NCBI RefSeq assembly: GCF_040939455.1
Contig: NC_134108.1
Span: 49,537,501 to 49,601,500 of the forward strand
Length of the DNA: 64,000 nt
Direction: 5' to 3'
Source: Microcebus murinus
Lineage: Eukaryota; Chordata; Mammalia; Primates; Cheirogaleidae
Shown: piece after piece, positions 52,897 to 64,000 of the stretch
Layout of the letters: each line of letters starts with the position of its first letter
Numbering within the stretch: position 1 is the stretch's first letter
Program-made: the position numbers and the translations under genes
Notes under the pieces: model-generated
The model's input: only the letters and a program-made list of their open reading frames with translations
Databases searched by the model: none
Told to the model about the DNA's origin: nothing

Positions 52897-53689
52897 CTGC
52901 AGAGAAAGAAAACATATTTCTATTGCAGAGGGAAATAAAGACATTCCATATTTTAAAAAACACAAACATCTATTTTTTTTTATGTCCATGTCTTTAGAGC
53001 AAACATCTATTTTAAAAGTACAGCAAGAGTATTTTTAAACATAAAGAAAAGTTCTAAAGAAATCAAAACTTAGAAAAATTTAGGATACATATTTGTCAAC
53101 TATGGTATCTAATTAACTCAATTATAGTAAATACAATAAAGTGATCTTTAGAGTAAGAACATTTTAATGACAAGCACTTATTTCTTCATAAATTTTCATA
53201 TTTACATGTGAGATTATTAATTACTTTTAAAGGAGCATATGAGGAAGAAAGGTCATAGGACAAAGTTAATAAATTTAATTAAATAATTAGTTTAAAACAC
53301 AAAAGTAAAAGAAGATGAATACCAAAATTACATATTAAACTAATTTAGAAAAGAATATCTGATGGAGGTGAAGTAAGAAAAGAACGATGGAAAGTATTGC
53401 CCTCTTTATCACTTGGTAACAAAATCAAAAAGTAATAATACTGTTTGATTAGACAATACATATATGTTTATTTTTAAGGCTATTTCTGGAATGCTTTGAG
53501 ATAATCACAAGCAATGTTCAAAGTTGAGAATTACCTTCTAAATCACACAAAAATATCTAAGTAACTTAAATACAGGGGCAATAAGGAATTACACTTTTTA
53601 TAAAAAAGCACAGTCTTGGAGGACTGAATGAATCAAGAGGTCTAGTTAGCTGTATATTTATCTAATGTAGTAAAAAATAAAAACAAAAA

Positions 53690-53965
53690 ACATCCTAAAT
53701 ATCCAGTATTAGGGGATGATCTAATAAATTGTGGGACATCAATACTATTCATATTCAGCTGTCACAAAAAAAGTATCACTGTGAACACTATGTTTAAAAA
53801 GTAAAACATTTATAACCTGCTGTTAGATGGAAATATCATGTACCCTCATTGCAACACTGTAAAAATATGTTTGTAGGAAAATAAGGTCATCTGGACAAAC
53901 AAAAATTTCTGTGGGAAAAGGATGGCATATAGGTCATTATTTTATTATTAAAAACTATCTTTAAA
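53690..53965 (+). repeat. Old L1 3' end
   Basis: CTAAATATCCAGTATTAGGG, TAATAAATTGTGGGACATCA and GAACACTATGTTTAAAAAGT follow the L1M 3' UTR consensus. Confidence 0.6.
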
Positions 53966-54308
53966 GTTATCTTTAATAATGCTCATTAATAATGAGTTTT
54001 CAGTTAGTTTAAAAAGAGATAATAGAACTTGCAAGACATATTTGTTAAAGATTCTTTCTGTGTTTGATCCACAAATATTTACAGAGCACCTATTGTGCCC
54101 CCAGCGTGCTGCCGTTCACTGCAGGAGACACCAAGATGGACAGGCCAGCCCCATGCTGAGGCACAGGGAGGACAGCTCTGCCCACTGTGCAGCCTCTGCC
54201 TGCCCCTCCTGCACTGGACCCTTTATGGAAGTCATTTTGGAGCAACCTTGCAAATTAGATGCTGCCATTCCCATTTTGCAGTTGAGGAGTTTGTGCCTTG
54301 GCCAGGTT

Positions 54309-54452
54309 GCAGAACCATCTTGGCATTACCTGGGTGTGTGTGAGGAATGCAGAATCTCAGGCCCACCCAGCCCTACCGAAATCAGAGTTCACATTTTAAC
54401 AAGTTCCCCAGGGGATTCCTGTGCACACCGAAGTCTGAGAAGCATTGTTGTG
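54309..54452 (+). mobile_element. MER5A fragment
   Basis: ATCTTGGCATTACCTGGGTG, CAGAATCTCAGGCCCACCCA and TTTTAACAAGTTCCCCAGGG are MER5A words; the end AAGTCTGAGAAGCATTG is diverged. Confidence 0.75.
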
Positions 54453-56479
54453 CAAGCCCCCAATACTGTCACAGAATAGAGATTCCTTCTGTTCTCAGGA
54501 GGAAAAAAGGAAATGGGAACTTTAAGAAATTTTTTTGATTTAGGTGTTTAAAATAATGTCGTTTAAAAGCCCAGAAAACAAGCTGACTTAAGAAAACAGG
54601 AAAACATTTCTTTATCAATGGAAATACATATTATTCATATTATTGGGGAATATACTTGAATCAGTTGACTATCGTCTACTAGCCTGTGAGTCCTTGAGGT
54701 CAAAACCATGATTTATTACTCTTTCTATGTGTGGCATGTAGCATGTGTTCCAAACTTAATAAAACTTGTTGAATAAATGAATGACTATAACTCACTCCCC
54801 AGCCACCAAGTCTTACATTTTTAGTAAAAAGTTGCAAAGAAAGGAAAAACAAAAACAAAACTGGCATCAGAGTTTCCAACAAAACAACAACCAAAAAAAA
54901 AAAAAGGAAAGAAAAGACACCCACAATTTCCATGCCTGCTATGAATTAAAGCAAATTCAAAGCATTCAAAGCAAATCCTGTAACTTCTCCATTCATAACT
55001 GTAAAATTAGGACATTAAGACATGAAAAGATAATAAAATATTAAATCTTATGCATGGAAAGTAGACTATCCTATAAAAACAATTTCCCCTACCACTCTCC
55101 ATTCCCTTTACTCTGCTTTATTTTCTTCCATGGTACTCAGTACCCCCTTTGGCACTTGTATTTACTGCCCGTCCGCCCATGTCCCCTGCCACAGTGCCAG
55201 CCCAGAAGACAGGGGCTATTTTATTAGCATTCACTAGTATTCCAATGTCAGGAAGAGTTCCTGGCACAGGAACTGAGGTAGGGTAGCTTTCTTTTTATGT
55301 TAAAAATATTAATAGTTTATTCTATTTAAAGCAAATTTGGCAAACTAAAGAGAAGTTTAAAAATTACTCATAATGCTACCACTATAAATAATCACGGTTG
55401 ATATATTGATATTTCTTGTCTGTTTTTCCCCTGTACATAGAATGCTAGATTTTTTTTCCCTCCTGAATATAGTCACATTCATACTGTATATGTCTGTACT
55501 CTTTAAGAAAATCATAATATGGACCAATAAATTTTTGTAAGAGTTTCTGATTCAAAGACTAAAATTAAGATGGCTGCCTGGCAAGCCCCCATTTAACCAA
55601 AGAAAGCAAGAAATCAAAACAACTAACATTATGCCTGTTGAATGTTTTCAACTATAGATAATTATAAATGTCTCAACTATATGTTAAACTGATAGATGGA
55701 ATAAATATTGGCAGAAAGAAGTCATAAAAAAACTTCTTAGTCCCATACGTCTTTAGTTTTTGCTGATTTTAATTCTTCAACACTCTAATGATGTGGTCTT
55801 TTAAAATTTACATAGAACTCCATCACCAAGGCCTAAGCTAAACAAGATTTTGCCTGGAATGTTATAGGAGATTCGAGCAGTAGATGGGAAGTTGGACATG
55901 ATGGTTCCTTCTGACCTCCTGGTTCTGCAGTTGATCAGAAGGCAAACCTACCCAACTTTGCACTCTGGAGTTTAGTCTAGAGTCTTGCCCCTGGTTCAGC
56001 AAGGCAATCAATGTCACGGAGAGGGCTTTATCTAATCATATGTTTAGTTCAGAATGTGTTCACTGCCTGGCAGATCGCTTAGCCTTTTGCCCTAAAATAT
56101 TCAATTGTGCCATGTATATAATCCATTTGAATGACACCATTAATAACCAAGACATTTTCTCTGCAAAGCATTAATGAATTCTCTGTCTCCCCCTCTCTCT
56201 TTCTCTGTCTCTCTTTCTTCTTTCTTTTTTTGGCTTGGTATGGAACAAAATGTCTAGGATCCAGACTAAAATAGCAAAGGCAATCCTTGGCCGGCTGCTA
56301 CACTAGCAGAGCCCTGGAGTGACGTAGAGTGAAATCACTACTTCAAAGAAATGTTGCTTCCTGAGTCACATAGCACAGCTTTTAAAAGGGGAGTTAATAG
56401 TTTAAGATGACAGCTAAATAAGAATATAGCTTTCTCCCAATATAACACAGAATATATGATGAGAATATTCTGCTTTATG

Positions 56480-56804
56480 GCCACATGAGGTGGCCCCATG
56501 CCTATAATCCTAGGACTTTGGGAGGCCAAGGTGGGAGGATTGCTTGAGGTCAGGAGTTCAAGACCAGCCTCAGCAAGAGTGAGACCCTGTCTCTACAAAA
56601 CATAGAAAAACTTAGCCAGGCGTGGTGGTGCATGCCTGTAGTTGGGAGACTAAGGCAGGAGGATTGCTTGAGCCCAGAAGTTTGAGGTTGCAGTGAGCTA
56701 TGAGGATGCCACTGCACTCTACCTATGGGGACAGAGCAAGACTCTGTCTCAAAATAGAAAAGAAAGAAAAAAGAAAAAAAAAAAGAAAAGAAAAGAAGAA
56801 AAAA
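56480..56804 (+). mobile_element. Alu dimer
   Basis: Full dimer with a long A/G tail; 15-bp duplication at 56465-56479 and 56805-56819 (one mismatch). Contains AGCCTCAGCAAGAGTGAGAC, the strepsirrhine form. Confidence 0.94.
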
Positions 56805-57667
56805 ATATTCTGCTCTATGAAAGACCTCATTATCAAAGTAAGAAATGGTAGACAATCTTACCAAACTATTAGTAAGCATGCTAACACTTACCTTCACTGT
56901 GGTGCTTTAAGATTTTAAATTCTATAAATTATGGACTGTTAACATTAAAACTTTGACTTTTATGAAACCAGGTAAACAAAGCTTCATGTATTTGTTTTAG
57001 CGGCTCCCTTAGAAAGCTCTGTAATAACTGTGGCTTATCTTTTGGTTCAAACCGTTTATGCCTGTGACAACAAAGTGTTCCCTCAAACAATGATATCATT
57101 TTGTTCAAGAAAAGGTTTCTACAGACTTTTCTTTGGTGCAGGCCTTGTCTTCTAACACCTATGACCACGGAAGTCCTTTCCCGTGACCATACACAGCCGT
57201 TTTTCTGTTTCATACTTGTTCCTAAAGTACCTGGCCATTATGTCTGTGGCCAGACTACTTTAAGTTATTTATTAAATCATATGACAGAATCAAGCACCCA
57301 GCAGAAACCATAGGGCAGAAACCACAGCCTGTACTGTCTGATACTGATCTCCAGTCACAAGTTACTTGAGCAACTGCTTTGAATGCATTTGCCTATTATT
57401 ACTTTTTTCTTTTGCTTTCTTTCTTTCTTTTTAACCTAGTAACAGTCCAAATGTAAGTTTATTTGAACATTTTCTATGTACTCAGCCTTAGTACCTTAAA
57501 TGATACTTTCTAGTCAAAGTCTGGGCTGTCAGTTTATTACCTTAATTTTTTCAAGATTTTAAACAAATACACTGCATTTCTAATCTTCCTTGTAATATTT
57601 ACAAATAAAGCATTAAACAAAGCTTTTGTGTGCTATAGTCTACTAGACTAGAGAAAGAAAAACTTAC

Positions 57668-57843
57668 TGCTAGAATAATTTTTGCAAGTTTAAGGCTGAG
57701 CAAGTCTGAACCAACATCAACTAGTTTATACAGGGTCTTCAGGAGAATACTTCTTCTCTTAAATTTATTTCCAAGCATGTTTCCTTCCTCTAAAGCGTGA
57801 TGAAGTTGTGTGCAAGCAGCACAAACCGTTTCAATGTTTTCTT
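57668..57843 (-). CDS. ARMC2: ARMC2 coding exon b
   Basis: 176-nt exon, acceptor CTGACAG and donor GCA|GTAAGT (strong). It starts with AA completing GAA (Glu) and ends on a codon boundary. It encodes EENIETVCAACTQLHHALEE, then a basic stretch NKFKRRS, then helices LLKTLYKLVDVGSDLLSLKLAKIILA. The alternating leucines (LLKTLYKLV, LLSLKLAKIIL) are those of an armadillo helix pair, so this exon opens the repeat domain. It continues directly into LKVSRKNLL of the next exon, as in other mammals. The open frame runs on into both introns for some codons, but the splice signals and phase fix the limits. Confidence 0.94.
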
Positions 57844-58129
57844 CTGTCAGAGCAAAGAGAGTAAAGCAACACTTACTAATTAAGGTCAAGTTTTCAAGTG
57901 TGTCAAACACAGACAGTGCAAGTAAAAAAACTCCATAATTATTTCCCTGGATATATTCAATTTCCTAAGCTATGTTTTTCCCTTCTCTTATCACTTTCAT
58001 CTACCTGACTTTTTTTTCATCTCTTTGATCCATCTCCTACCATGCTGACTTATTCACTTATCAGTCAGTTAGCTTATCTAGAATACATAGTCTTTCAAAG
58101 AGTGTATCAGAGAATGGAATTGCACCCAA

Positions 58130-58490
58130 TTCAGTCGGTCTCCTTTTCCCAAATGCCCTCCACCTCCACCTGTGCCCTGTTCAGTCTCACAGAAGCACAC
58201 CACAGGCATCTTCACCTTCAGTCTGTTTTGGCAGAGTTCCACTGGCCTAGAATGTTCTTGCCCTTGTTCCTACTGGTTTTGGTCCTTCAAGGTTCCGTTT
58301 GTGTCTCAGCTCCTCCAGAAAAGATGCACTAGTCCACATTCAACACATGCTACTTTGTACTGCCATTTATTTTTCACTTATATATGTATGTGTTGTGTTA
58401 TACGCCCAGTACTCTCAAATGTATGCCACATTGAGTAGAAACCATGTCTTACATATATTTATATCAGTGGTACATGGAACAGAGAGAATA
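58130..58490 (+). repeat. L2 3' end
   Basis: CACTGGCCTAGAATGTTCTT, GGTCCTTCAAGGTTCCGTTT and TTGAGTAGAAACCATGTCTT...AGTGGTACATGGAACAGAGA lie in L2 order. Confidence 0.6.
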
Positions 58491-60009
58491 CTGTGAAGAC
58501 AACTTGTAATATAATTTCATACATATTCATTTTCTAATATATCTGTTGATGAAAACAATGATCAATATTTTTCTATTTTCTCATCATCTGAGAAAAGAGG
58601 GCTCTACTAAAACAAAAGCTCAAAGTGTTGCCAAATCCGCCATCATTTGGAGGTGGTTATTAGAAAAGAGGAGAATAAAAAGATGAGTGTAGTTAGGAAA
58701 CAGGGAGACCTAGAACATATTATTTTATAATTATGATTTGAAAGTGGTAGCCATACTAACAAGCATACAGGAAGAAACAGCACACAGAACGGAGCATGAG
58801 GGGAAATAAAAGCACACATGGTATAAGGTATTCTGTTGAAAATTATTAACTCTGACAGATTCCACCATGAAATTTAAAAGTAGGAAACCAATCTTAAATA
58901 AATACCATAATGTGCTCTTAGAAGCCCACAAAGAGGAAGTGTGTGCCTGCAGAAGGAAATGACTCAAGCCATTTTTAGCTCTTTTCAACAATAACATCTA
59001 AGAAAAAATTTTAAACCTCAATAGCCAAGTAACCTTCAATGTCTTTCAGTTATGCACTTAAATAAATGAATTGATGGGAAATGACTTAGACTAACTTTAA
59101 ATAAAGGGAAAAATCTGAAGTCTATTGTATTAAATACTTTTGTTTTGTTGTTTTATTCTTCTGTGACTGGCAGTTTCTTTACAAACCCTCAGTCCAGGCT
59201 CTGGGCCACTCATTGGCAGTGGGTGGTCCTCAAGCTATTTTTCTGATACTTCCCTCCACAAACTCTTCAGCCTGGGGAATTCTACTCAGGAGTAGTTGTT
59301 TTACCTTTAAAATCAGTTAAAAAGAAAGATTCGAAAGTCGAATTTTAAACTCTTGATCAAATTAACCCTTTATACAAATTAGTTTGTTATAAATGCCACA
59401 TAGCCTCAAAAGACAACTTGAATCTAAGAACTAGCAAGATTCGAAAGGGGCTAAAAACTAGTGGTAAAAGTTTGATGAGTAATAGAGAGCAACATAATCT
59501 CAGAGTAACTCCTCCCACCAAGATACTTATTAATTACAAAGGAAAAAAACAGTAACTTTACAGTGAATAAAGCAGACACCACCTCACCCAGGTGATCAAA
59601 GTTCACATCACTAGCAACAGAACAAATCGGCATCAGATACCTCCTGACACAAGGCACCGAAAAGGACACAGCATCACTTACGAAATACACCTGCCCCAAA
59701 TGCTAACCTGGATCTCACCATGGGCAAATACCAGAGGAACCCAATTCCTGGGACAATCTATAAAATATTCCTCAAATATGCCAAGATTGTGAAAGAGATG
59801 TGACAAATGATTAGTACTTATGATCTAGGATTTTTTTTTCTATAAAGAAAATTATTGGGACAATTGGCAAAATCTGAGTAAGATTTGTATAGCATTACAT
59901 GGCAATCTCCAGATATGTAAGAGAATGCTCTTGTTTCTAAAAATATACACCAAAGTACTTAGGGACATGAAACATCAGGTTGACGACTTATTCTCAAAAA
60001 GTTCAAAAA

Positions 60010-60212
60010 AGAAAAAAAACTGTGTGGGGGTGGGACAGGATTAGATAAAAGAGCAGAACAGGCAGGGAGGGAGAGAAGCAGCAGCAAATGTGGTAAAATG
60101 TTAACATTGAGGGAATTGGGGTGAAGAGCACACAGCACTTTTTATACTACTCTCACAACTTTTCTGTAAGTCTGAAATTATGTCAAAAGAAAAACTTTTA
60201 AAAAAAGAAAAA
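60010..60212 (+). repeat. Old L1 3' end
   Basis: GGTAAAATGTTAACATTGAG, CTCACAACTTTTCTGTAAGT and CTGAAATTATGTCAAAAGAA then A-rich tail: L1M 3' end. Confidence 0.6.
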
Positions 60213-60422
60213 AGAACCTTAATGGGTCAAATAATTCAGCCCTGCCACCACTTGCTGTTCTGAAAGTCGTCTAGGGGAAAAGATGCCATACTTCAGTGTT
60301 TAATGAGCTTTCTGAGAAGGGAGATTCATCCACATTTCAAATCTCCAACTCCTACTAGATTCTCTCTGTGGGTGTCGGTGATGGGTAGGTAGAGCCCTCA
60401 GCACCCTCTTAAAATCCTTCAG

Positions 60423-60552
60423 GCTGAGCTGGGCACAGTGGCGTGTGCCTATAGTCCCAGTTACTCGGGAGGCTGAGGTGGGAGGATTGCTTGAGGCCAG
60501 GAGTTGGAGGCCAGCCTGGGCAACATAGCGAGACCCCATCTCTTAAAAAAGG
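60423..60552 (+). mobile_element. Free Alu left monomer with target duplication
   Basis: A single ~130-bp monomer ending in A6, flanked by AATCCTTCAG (60413-60422 and 60553-60562). An insertion of a monomer rather than a broken dimer. Confidence 0.88.
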
Positions 60553-61197
60553 AATCCTTCAGTCTGAAGACTTCCTACAAGATAGGCCTTTAAGATACTG
60601 ACTCATTCTTTCCATTGAATACTTCCTTAGATATTTTCTTTTCTAACACTTAACCAGACTCATTATTCTTCTCTCTAGTTTTTGTACATATTCCTAAAAT
60701 AAAGGGCCCAAAGTTAATCTGGCACACTAATATGAGGGCAAAAATTAGTAACTCCAGAGGAGAAAACTCATCACATTTATATTCTTAGGTTTTGTGCTGC
60801 AGAGGGCTTTGGAAATAATCTAGTCTCTTCTACCCCCTCATCTGGCATGTGAGGACATTGTGGTGCACAGGGTGTAGGCGATTCCCTGTGGTCAAATGCT
60901 TAGTACCAGCACCAGGGCTTCCACATTAACCATGAACATAGCCAAGCACCACCAAGTGGCAGAGGAGGAGTGAGGTCATTTGAATCTTTCAGGAATTAGG
61001 TATTTTGCATAACTTCCCTATTGGGTTGCTGGGGAGGGTTCATTTACCCTGCTTCTCCCAGAGCATCTTCCTGTGGCCACATGCTAGTTTGCTCATCAGT
61101 AGCTCCTAGTGAGGGTGTGCCGGGCACTGGGCTCGCCCTAGGGCTATGCCTACAGCTGCAGAGGAGCCTGGTTCAACTTCAGAAATGAAATCCTTGG

Positions 61198-61390
61198 TCA
61201 GATGCAATGGCTGGAGCTTGTAATCCCAGCACTTTGGGAAGCTGAGGCAGGAAGATTGCTTGAGGCCAGGCTCAAGATAACCCTGGGCTGTTATAGTGAG
61301 ACCTCATCTTTACAAAAAATTAAAAAGTTAGCCAAATGTGGTGGCATGTGCCTATAGGCCCAGCTACTTGGGAGGCTCAGGCAGGAGCCC
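61198..61390 (+). mobile_element. 3'-truncated Alu
   Basis: Left monomer with internal deletion, linker, and the first part of the right monomer up to GGGAGGCTCAGGCAGGAG; then Alu similarity stops abruptly. Confidence 0.85.
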
Positions 61391-61670
61391 TTGAGGAGCG
61401 GCAAATGGGGAGGAGAAAGTGGAGGGCCATCTCCTGCCAAGCTTTCTATACCCGCAGGAACCCATGGATCATGGGCCTTCACTTCTGGGCGACTTCAGAG
61501 GGCAAGGCCGGGCACATCCCAGGCCACTTCTCCCGCTGCGAGTGGCATTCCCGGCAGACGTGCTCAACCTCAGGAGAGTGGGACACGTACGCAGTCGGCC
61601 GAGGAAACCACAGCACACCTGTCGAGGACGCCAGTCTATGAGGCGGAGTTTCAGAAGCCTCAAATCTGTT
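61391..61670. other. CpG-rich patch of unknown origin
   Basis: More CpG than almost anywhere else in the window and open in several frames, with no domain recognised (plus frames of about 100 codons; one minus frame reads HVCRECHSQREKWPGM). It does not continue the Alu. Could be a retrocopy scrap, an unlisted repeat or an old CpG island remnant. Confidence 0.45.
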
Positions 61671-62005
61671 TTAACCTTTTATTGTCTTGAGTGTGAACAG
61701 CCACCCTAAAGAGGTGAAACCAGCACTTCCTCAGGCAGAGGAAACAATAATTAATTTATATCACAAGGAGAATTTTAGAAGTCGGCTTTCTCGGTGCATT
61801 CAAAGTATAATCTTACTGAAAATAACGTTTACATGTAATATTTAATATACACATTACTGGGCAAATAAATAGATGACTTCATTTGTTTCTGAACATGTTT
61901 ACAGAAATGACAGTCAAAATATACTAAAAATATCAAGGCAATGGGAAACATATACATAACTGTGGATATTTTTGATTTAAAACAAAAACAAGTTCTTTTT
62001 TTTAC

Positions 62006-62104
62006 CTTTTTCCAACTCATGCAAAATTGGAACAATCCTTGTATTCCAAAAGACTTCGTCTACTTCTATTTCTGTATCCTTTTCTTGCAAGTCGGCTTTT
62101 GAGA
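62006..62104 (-). CDS. ARMC2: ARMC2 coding exon a (most 5' in window)
   Basis: 99-nt exon. The acceptor follows a pyrimidine-rich TTTCTTTTCAG; the donor is AAAAAG|GTAAAA, weaker than its neighbours because it lacks the G at +5. It enters with two bases completing a codon begun in the previous exon and leaves with the G of a GAA codon. It encodes 32 whole codons starting SKADLQEKDTEIEVDEVFWN and ending with the ELEK helix. The first half is acidic (DLQEKDTEIEVDE) and looks like a linker just before the armadillo fold; VFWNTRIVPILHELEK reads as the first helix. Length is a multiple of three and both phases are equal, so skipping it would keep frame. The previous exon was not found up to 64000. 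Confidence 0.93.
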
Positions 62105-62447
62105 CTGAAAAGAAATCCAGGAATCCAGAGCAGGAGAAGAGCCGTGAGAAAGGAGTTACGATGGAGCAGTCGAAAGCCTGTACTATTCATCACTAGAATT
62201 AATAAACTACAGAATTAAATTATACTTTGCCCCCCAGGCCCAAAGATTTCTAATTAGAAGTACAGATCTTCTAATCAAATCACCCCAAATCAAACTCAGA
62301 TAAGATAATGTAAATAAATCAGAACTTTAAAATATGATTGGGACACTTCATTAAGTATTAAGCTTTGTAAATAATGATGACAGTAAGGCAAACTATTTTG
62401 AGTTATTTTTTATGTAAACTTATCCCTTTGTGATATAGAATAGATAA

Positions 62448-62468
62448 CTATATATATATATATATATA
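62448..62468. repeat. (TA)n
   Basis: About ten TA units. Confidence 0.95.
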
Positions 62469-62579
62469 AAGAATAAAGATGTTAAAAATGTTTAATGAAA
62501 ATTTTTCTAAAAGGGAGGCCTAAAAGGACTTTCTTTTCTATAGAAAATAAAATGTCCACACCTCTGTGGGGCCAGTGGC

Positions 62580-62815
62580 ATTAATACCAAGTGATTTCCT
62601 GTGGTGTAGCAGGAAAAGCCTAGGCTTTGGGGGCTGGCAAGTCTCAGCTCCATTACTGACACATGGGGTGACTGGGGGCTAGTTTCTCATCCTTTCTGAG
62701 TCTCGGTTTCTTCATCAGCAAAACAGAAATGAGAATGTTCGCCTTCAAGGTTATGAGAATTAAAAGACATGATACAGGTAGTGCCATGCATCTAGCAATT
62801 CACAATATATATGAA
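62580..62815 (+). repeat. MIR
   Basis: GTAGCAGGAAAAGCCTAGGC, GACTGGGGGCTAGTTTCTCA, CTGAGTCTCGGTTTCTTCAT and TTATGAGAATTAAAAGACAT give the whole MIR order. Confidence 0.78.
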
Positions 62816-62944
62816 TTCCATTTCCCTGATTAAATCAACAGATAGGCAATCACTTCTTAAGCATCTCACAGCTGTGTGATGCTACCAAGTCATCAAGAGT
62901 TGGTGCCGCCCACGAACATGGGCTGTAGAGATAATTGCCACCAC

Positions 62945-63115
62945 TGACCACGTGCTTTAGATGCAGCAGGCCTGTAGTTCATTTTTGTAACAACACTATG
63001 AGGAGGTCCCTAAATTTTCCCTATTTTGCAGATGAAGAAAGTGGAGCCCAGGGGTATTATCTGCCCAAGGTCATATAGCACCCCAGCCCTTGCACTTGAC
63101 CTCTATGCTATTCTG
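62945..63115 (-). repeat. MIR
   Basis: CTATTTTGCAGATGAAGAAA, GTATTATCTGCCCAAGGTCA and TGACCTCTATGCTATTCTG are MIR in reverse, the opposite orientation to the MIR 130 bp away. Confidence 0.75.
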
Positions 63116-63454
63116 TCCCCCAGCAAACTGCATTGGGGGGAAATGTAAAACATATTAGAAACTGCAGATCATGATTACAGTTCACTCAGGCAGTGTCTCA
63201 AGATCTAAAATCTAACTGGAGCTGGAGGTGGCACTGCTGTGCAGAGGCATCCCTGAGCAATACAAGAGACATACTCCTCAGCCGGCCCCTTCTCTGAAGT
63301 CCGCCCCGTAGGCCCCTCATCTGGCACTCTGTACCAGGTCAGGAAGTCCCTGCCCTCTCAGGTGGACCTCGTATAAATTGAATGTCCACACAGTGGGCGC
63401 CTGGACCCTAAAAATATCACATGAAGAGTTTGAAATCATAGTGGCAATCAGAAG

Positions 63455-63510
63455 TTGAGAGAGAGGAGAGAGGGAGGAAGGGAGAGAGAGAGAGAAAAGA
63501 GCAAAGAGAG
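63455..63510. repeat. GA-rich purine tract
   Basis: GAGAGAGGAGAGAGGGAGGA and GGGAGAGAGAGAGAGAAAAG; simple purine repeat. Confidence 0.9.
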
Positions 63511-63626
63511 GAGCAAAAGGGTATTTGCCTTGTGTATTTTCAGGTTGTTTTAACTAAACAAAGGACCAGTTGACCAGGAAGGCCTGTATTACTCTTGATG
63601 AGAAAAAAATATGCAACACATATTAA

Positions 63627-63680
63627 ATGTGTGTGTGTATATAGTATATATATGTATTTAGTAAATATATATATATTAAC
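63627..63680. repeat. (TG)n/(TA)n stretch
   Basis: TGTGTGTGTGTATATAGTAT followed by TATATATATA; low-complexity. Confidence 0.9.
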
Positions 63681-63875
63681 ATTTTCTTAACATAGTTAAA
63701 ATGAAACTCTCTGCAATGAGAAATCCAATAAAGTCCCTTCTCAATTATATGTATAAATATCAGAGAATTTCATGGAAACACATAATGGCATGTATTAAAA
63801 AAATTCTTTGAATTCAGAGATGTCTGAAATGAATCCTTAAGCCACTGAATGAGAAATTCTCCAAGCACACAGTGC

Positions 63876-63883
63876 TGACGTCA
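63876..63883. promoter_or_regulatory. Perfect CRE palindrome (candidate)
   Basis: TGACGTCA within GTGCTGACGTCACCCAGG, outside any recognised repeat. CREM/CREB-type factors bind this word; function here is unknown. Confidence 0.3.
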
Positions 63884-64000
63884 CCCAGGAGAAGCAGGGA
63901 AGGAAGCCGCACAATTTACCTAGCCCACCCAACACACAGGCCTTCTCCACACACTGTGTACTAGAAACGGCCACTCCCAGATACAGCAAGTCTAGGCTTG

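Larger units (their letters stand above)
52897..57667 (-). other. ARMC2: ARMC2 intron between exons c and b
   Basis: 4.8-kb intron. 52897-53690 is AT-rich and unassigned. Then follow an old L1 3' end (about 53690-53965), MIR-like sequence (about 54065-54300), MER5A (54309-54452) and an A-rich run (54890-54906). 54910-56470 is unassigned, with a (CT)n-rich part near 56185-56230. An Alu lies at 56480-56804. 56820-57667 is unassigned. Confidence 0.75.
57844..62005 (-). other. ARMC2: ARMC2 intron between exons b and a
   Basis: 4.2-kb intron with an L2 3' end (58130-58490), an old L1 3' end (about 60010-60212), a free Alu monomer (60423-60552), MIR-like sequence near 60.8-60.95 kb, a truncated Alu (61198-61390) and an adjoining CpG-rich patch (61391-61670) of unknown origin. 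58500-60000 is otherwise unassigned. Confidence 0.75.
62105..64000 (-). other. ARMC2: ARMC2 intron upstream of exon a (part)
   Basis: No further coding exon recognised. It holds a (TA)n tract at about 62448-62468, two MIRs in opposite orientation, a GA-rich purine tract at about 63455-63510 and a TG/TA-rich stretch at 63627-63680. The extreme right contains a perfect CRE palindrome TGACGTCA at 63876-63883. Confidence 0.8.

Noticed and set aside
53979..54479. 166-codon plus-strand frame
   Set aside because: Spans MIR-like sequence and a MER5A copy; repeat-derived.
61336..61709. A gene made of the three ~100-codon frames at 61.3-61.7 kb
   Set aside because: The first part is Alu and the rest is unknown CpG-rich sequence; three frames open at once argues for composition. 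Kept only as an unexplained patch.

Overview
This is mammalian nuclear DNA, almost certainly from a lemur-type (strepsirrhine) primate. It is A+T-rich and intron-dominated. It carries about 16 Alu or Alu-fragment copies, several with the middle segment and 'GAGCAAGAGC'-type wording I know from lemur and galago Alus. It also has two L1 3' ends with the tail 'GTACCCCCATAATAT', which I associate with lemur L1. Ancient mammalian repeats (MIR, L2, MER1/2/5/20, MLT1) fill much of the rest. Species cannot be fixed by eye.

The only protein-coding gene I can support is ARMC2 (armadillo repeat containing 2), on the minus strand across the whole window. Eleven consecutive coding exons were located. In transcription order they start at 62104, 57843, 52896, 51441, 36063, 31772, 16581, 8681, 8246, 6356 and 5899. 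All have AG/GT borders and compatible phases and join into one open frame of 1,698 nt (about 566 codons). This is the C-terminal two-thirds of the protein, the armadillo-repeat domain, without stops or frameshifts. The upstream exons lie beyond the right edge. The last coding exon was not found and should lie beyond the left edge. From work on the family, ARMC2 is a flagellar/ciliary assembly factor: the Chlamydomonas orthologue is an adapter carrying radial spokes on intraflagellar transport, and human loss causes malformed sperm flagella.

Layout from left to right: 1-5.7 kb, terminal intron with a (CA)n-bearing Alu, a 400-bp DNA transposon with TA flanks, MER2, MER5A and MIRs. 5.7-8.7 kb, four closely spaced exons. 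8.7-16.3 kb, intron with L2, MER5A, MLT1 LTRs and Alus. 16.3-16.6 kb, the largest exon. 16.6-31.7 kb, intron with MER20, a recent L1 insertion, L2, a GC-richer repeat-poor stretch near 24.3 kb, an MER1 hairpin element and Alus. 31.7-36.1 kb, two exons separated by an old L1 carrying nested insertions. 36-51 kb, intron with tandem Alus, L2s, MIRs, a lemur L1 tail and a Y3 RNA retropseudogene. 51-62.1 kb, four exons separated by L1/L2/MIR/Alu debris. 62.1-64 kb, intron with MIRs and simple repeats.

I saw no evidence of a second gene, virus, CRISPR array or other novel system. Most other open frames are chance frames in repeats or introns. The most notable items are the TA-flanked 400-bp transposon, the loop-deleted Y3 pseudogene, inverted Alus bracketing a single ARMC2 exon, and an unexplained CpG-rich patch at 61.4-61.7 kb. 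Repeat family names come from memory of consensus sequences and were not checked by a search; repeat limits without stated target duplications are approximate.
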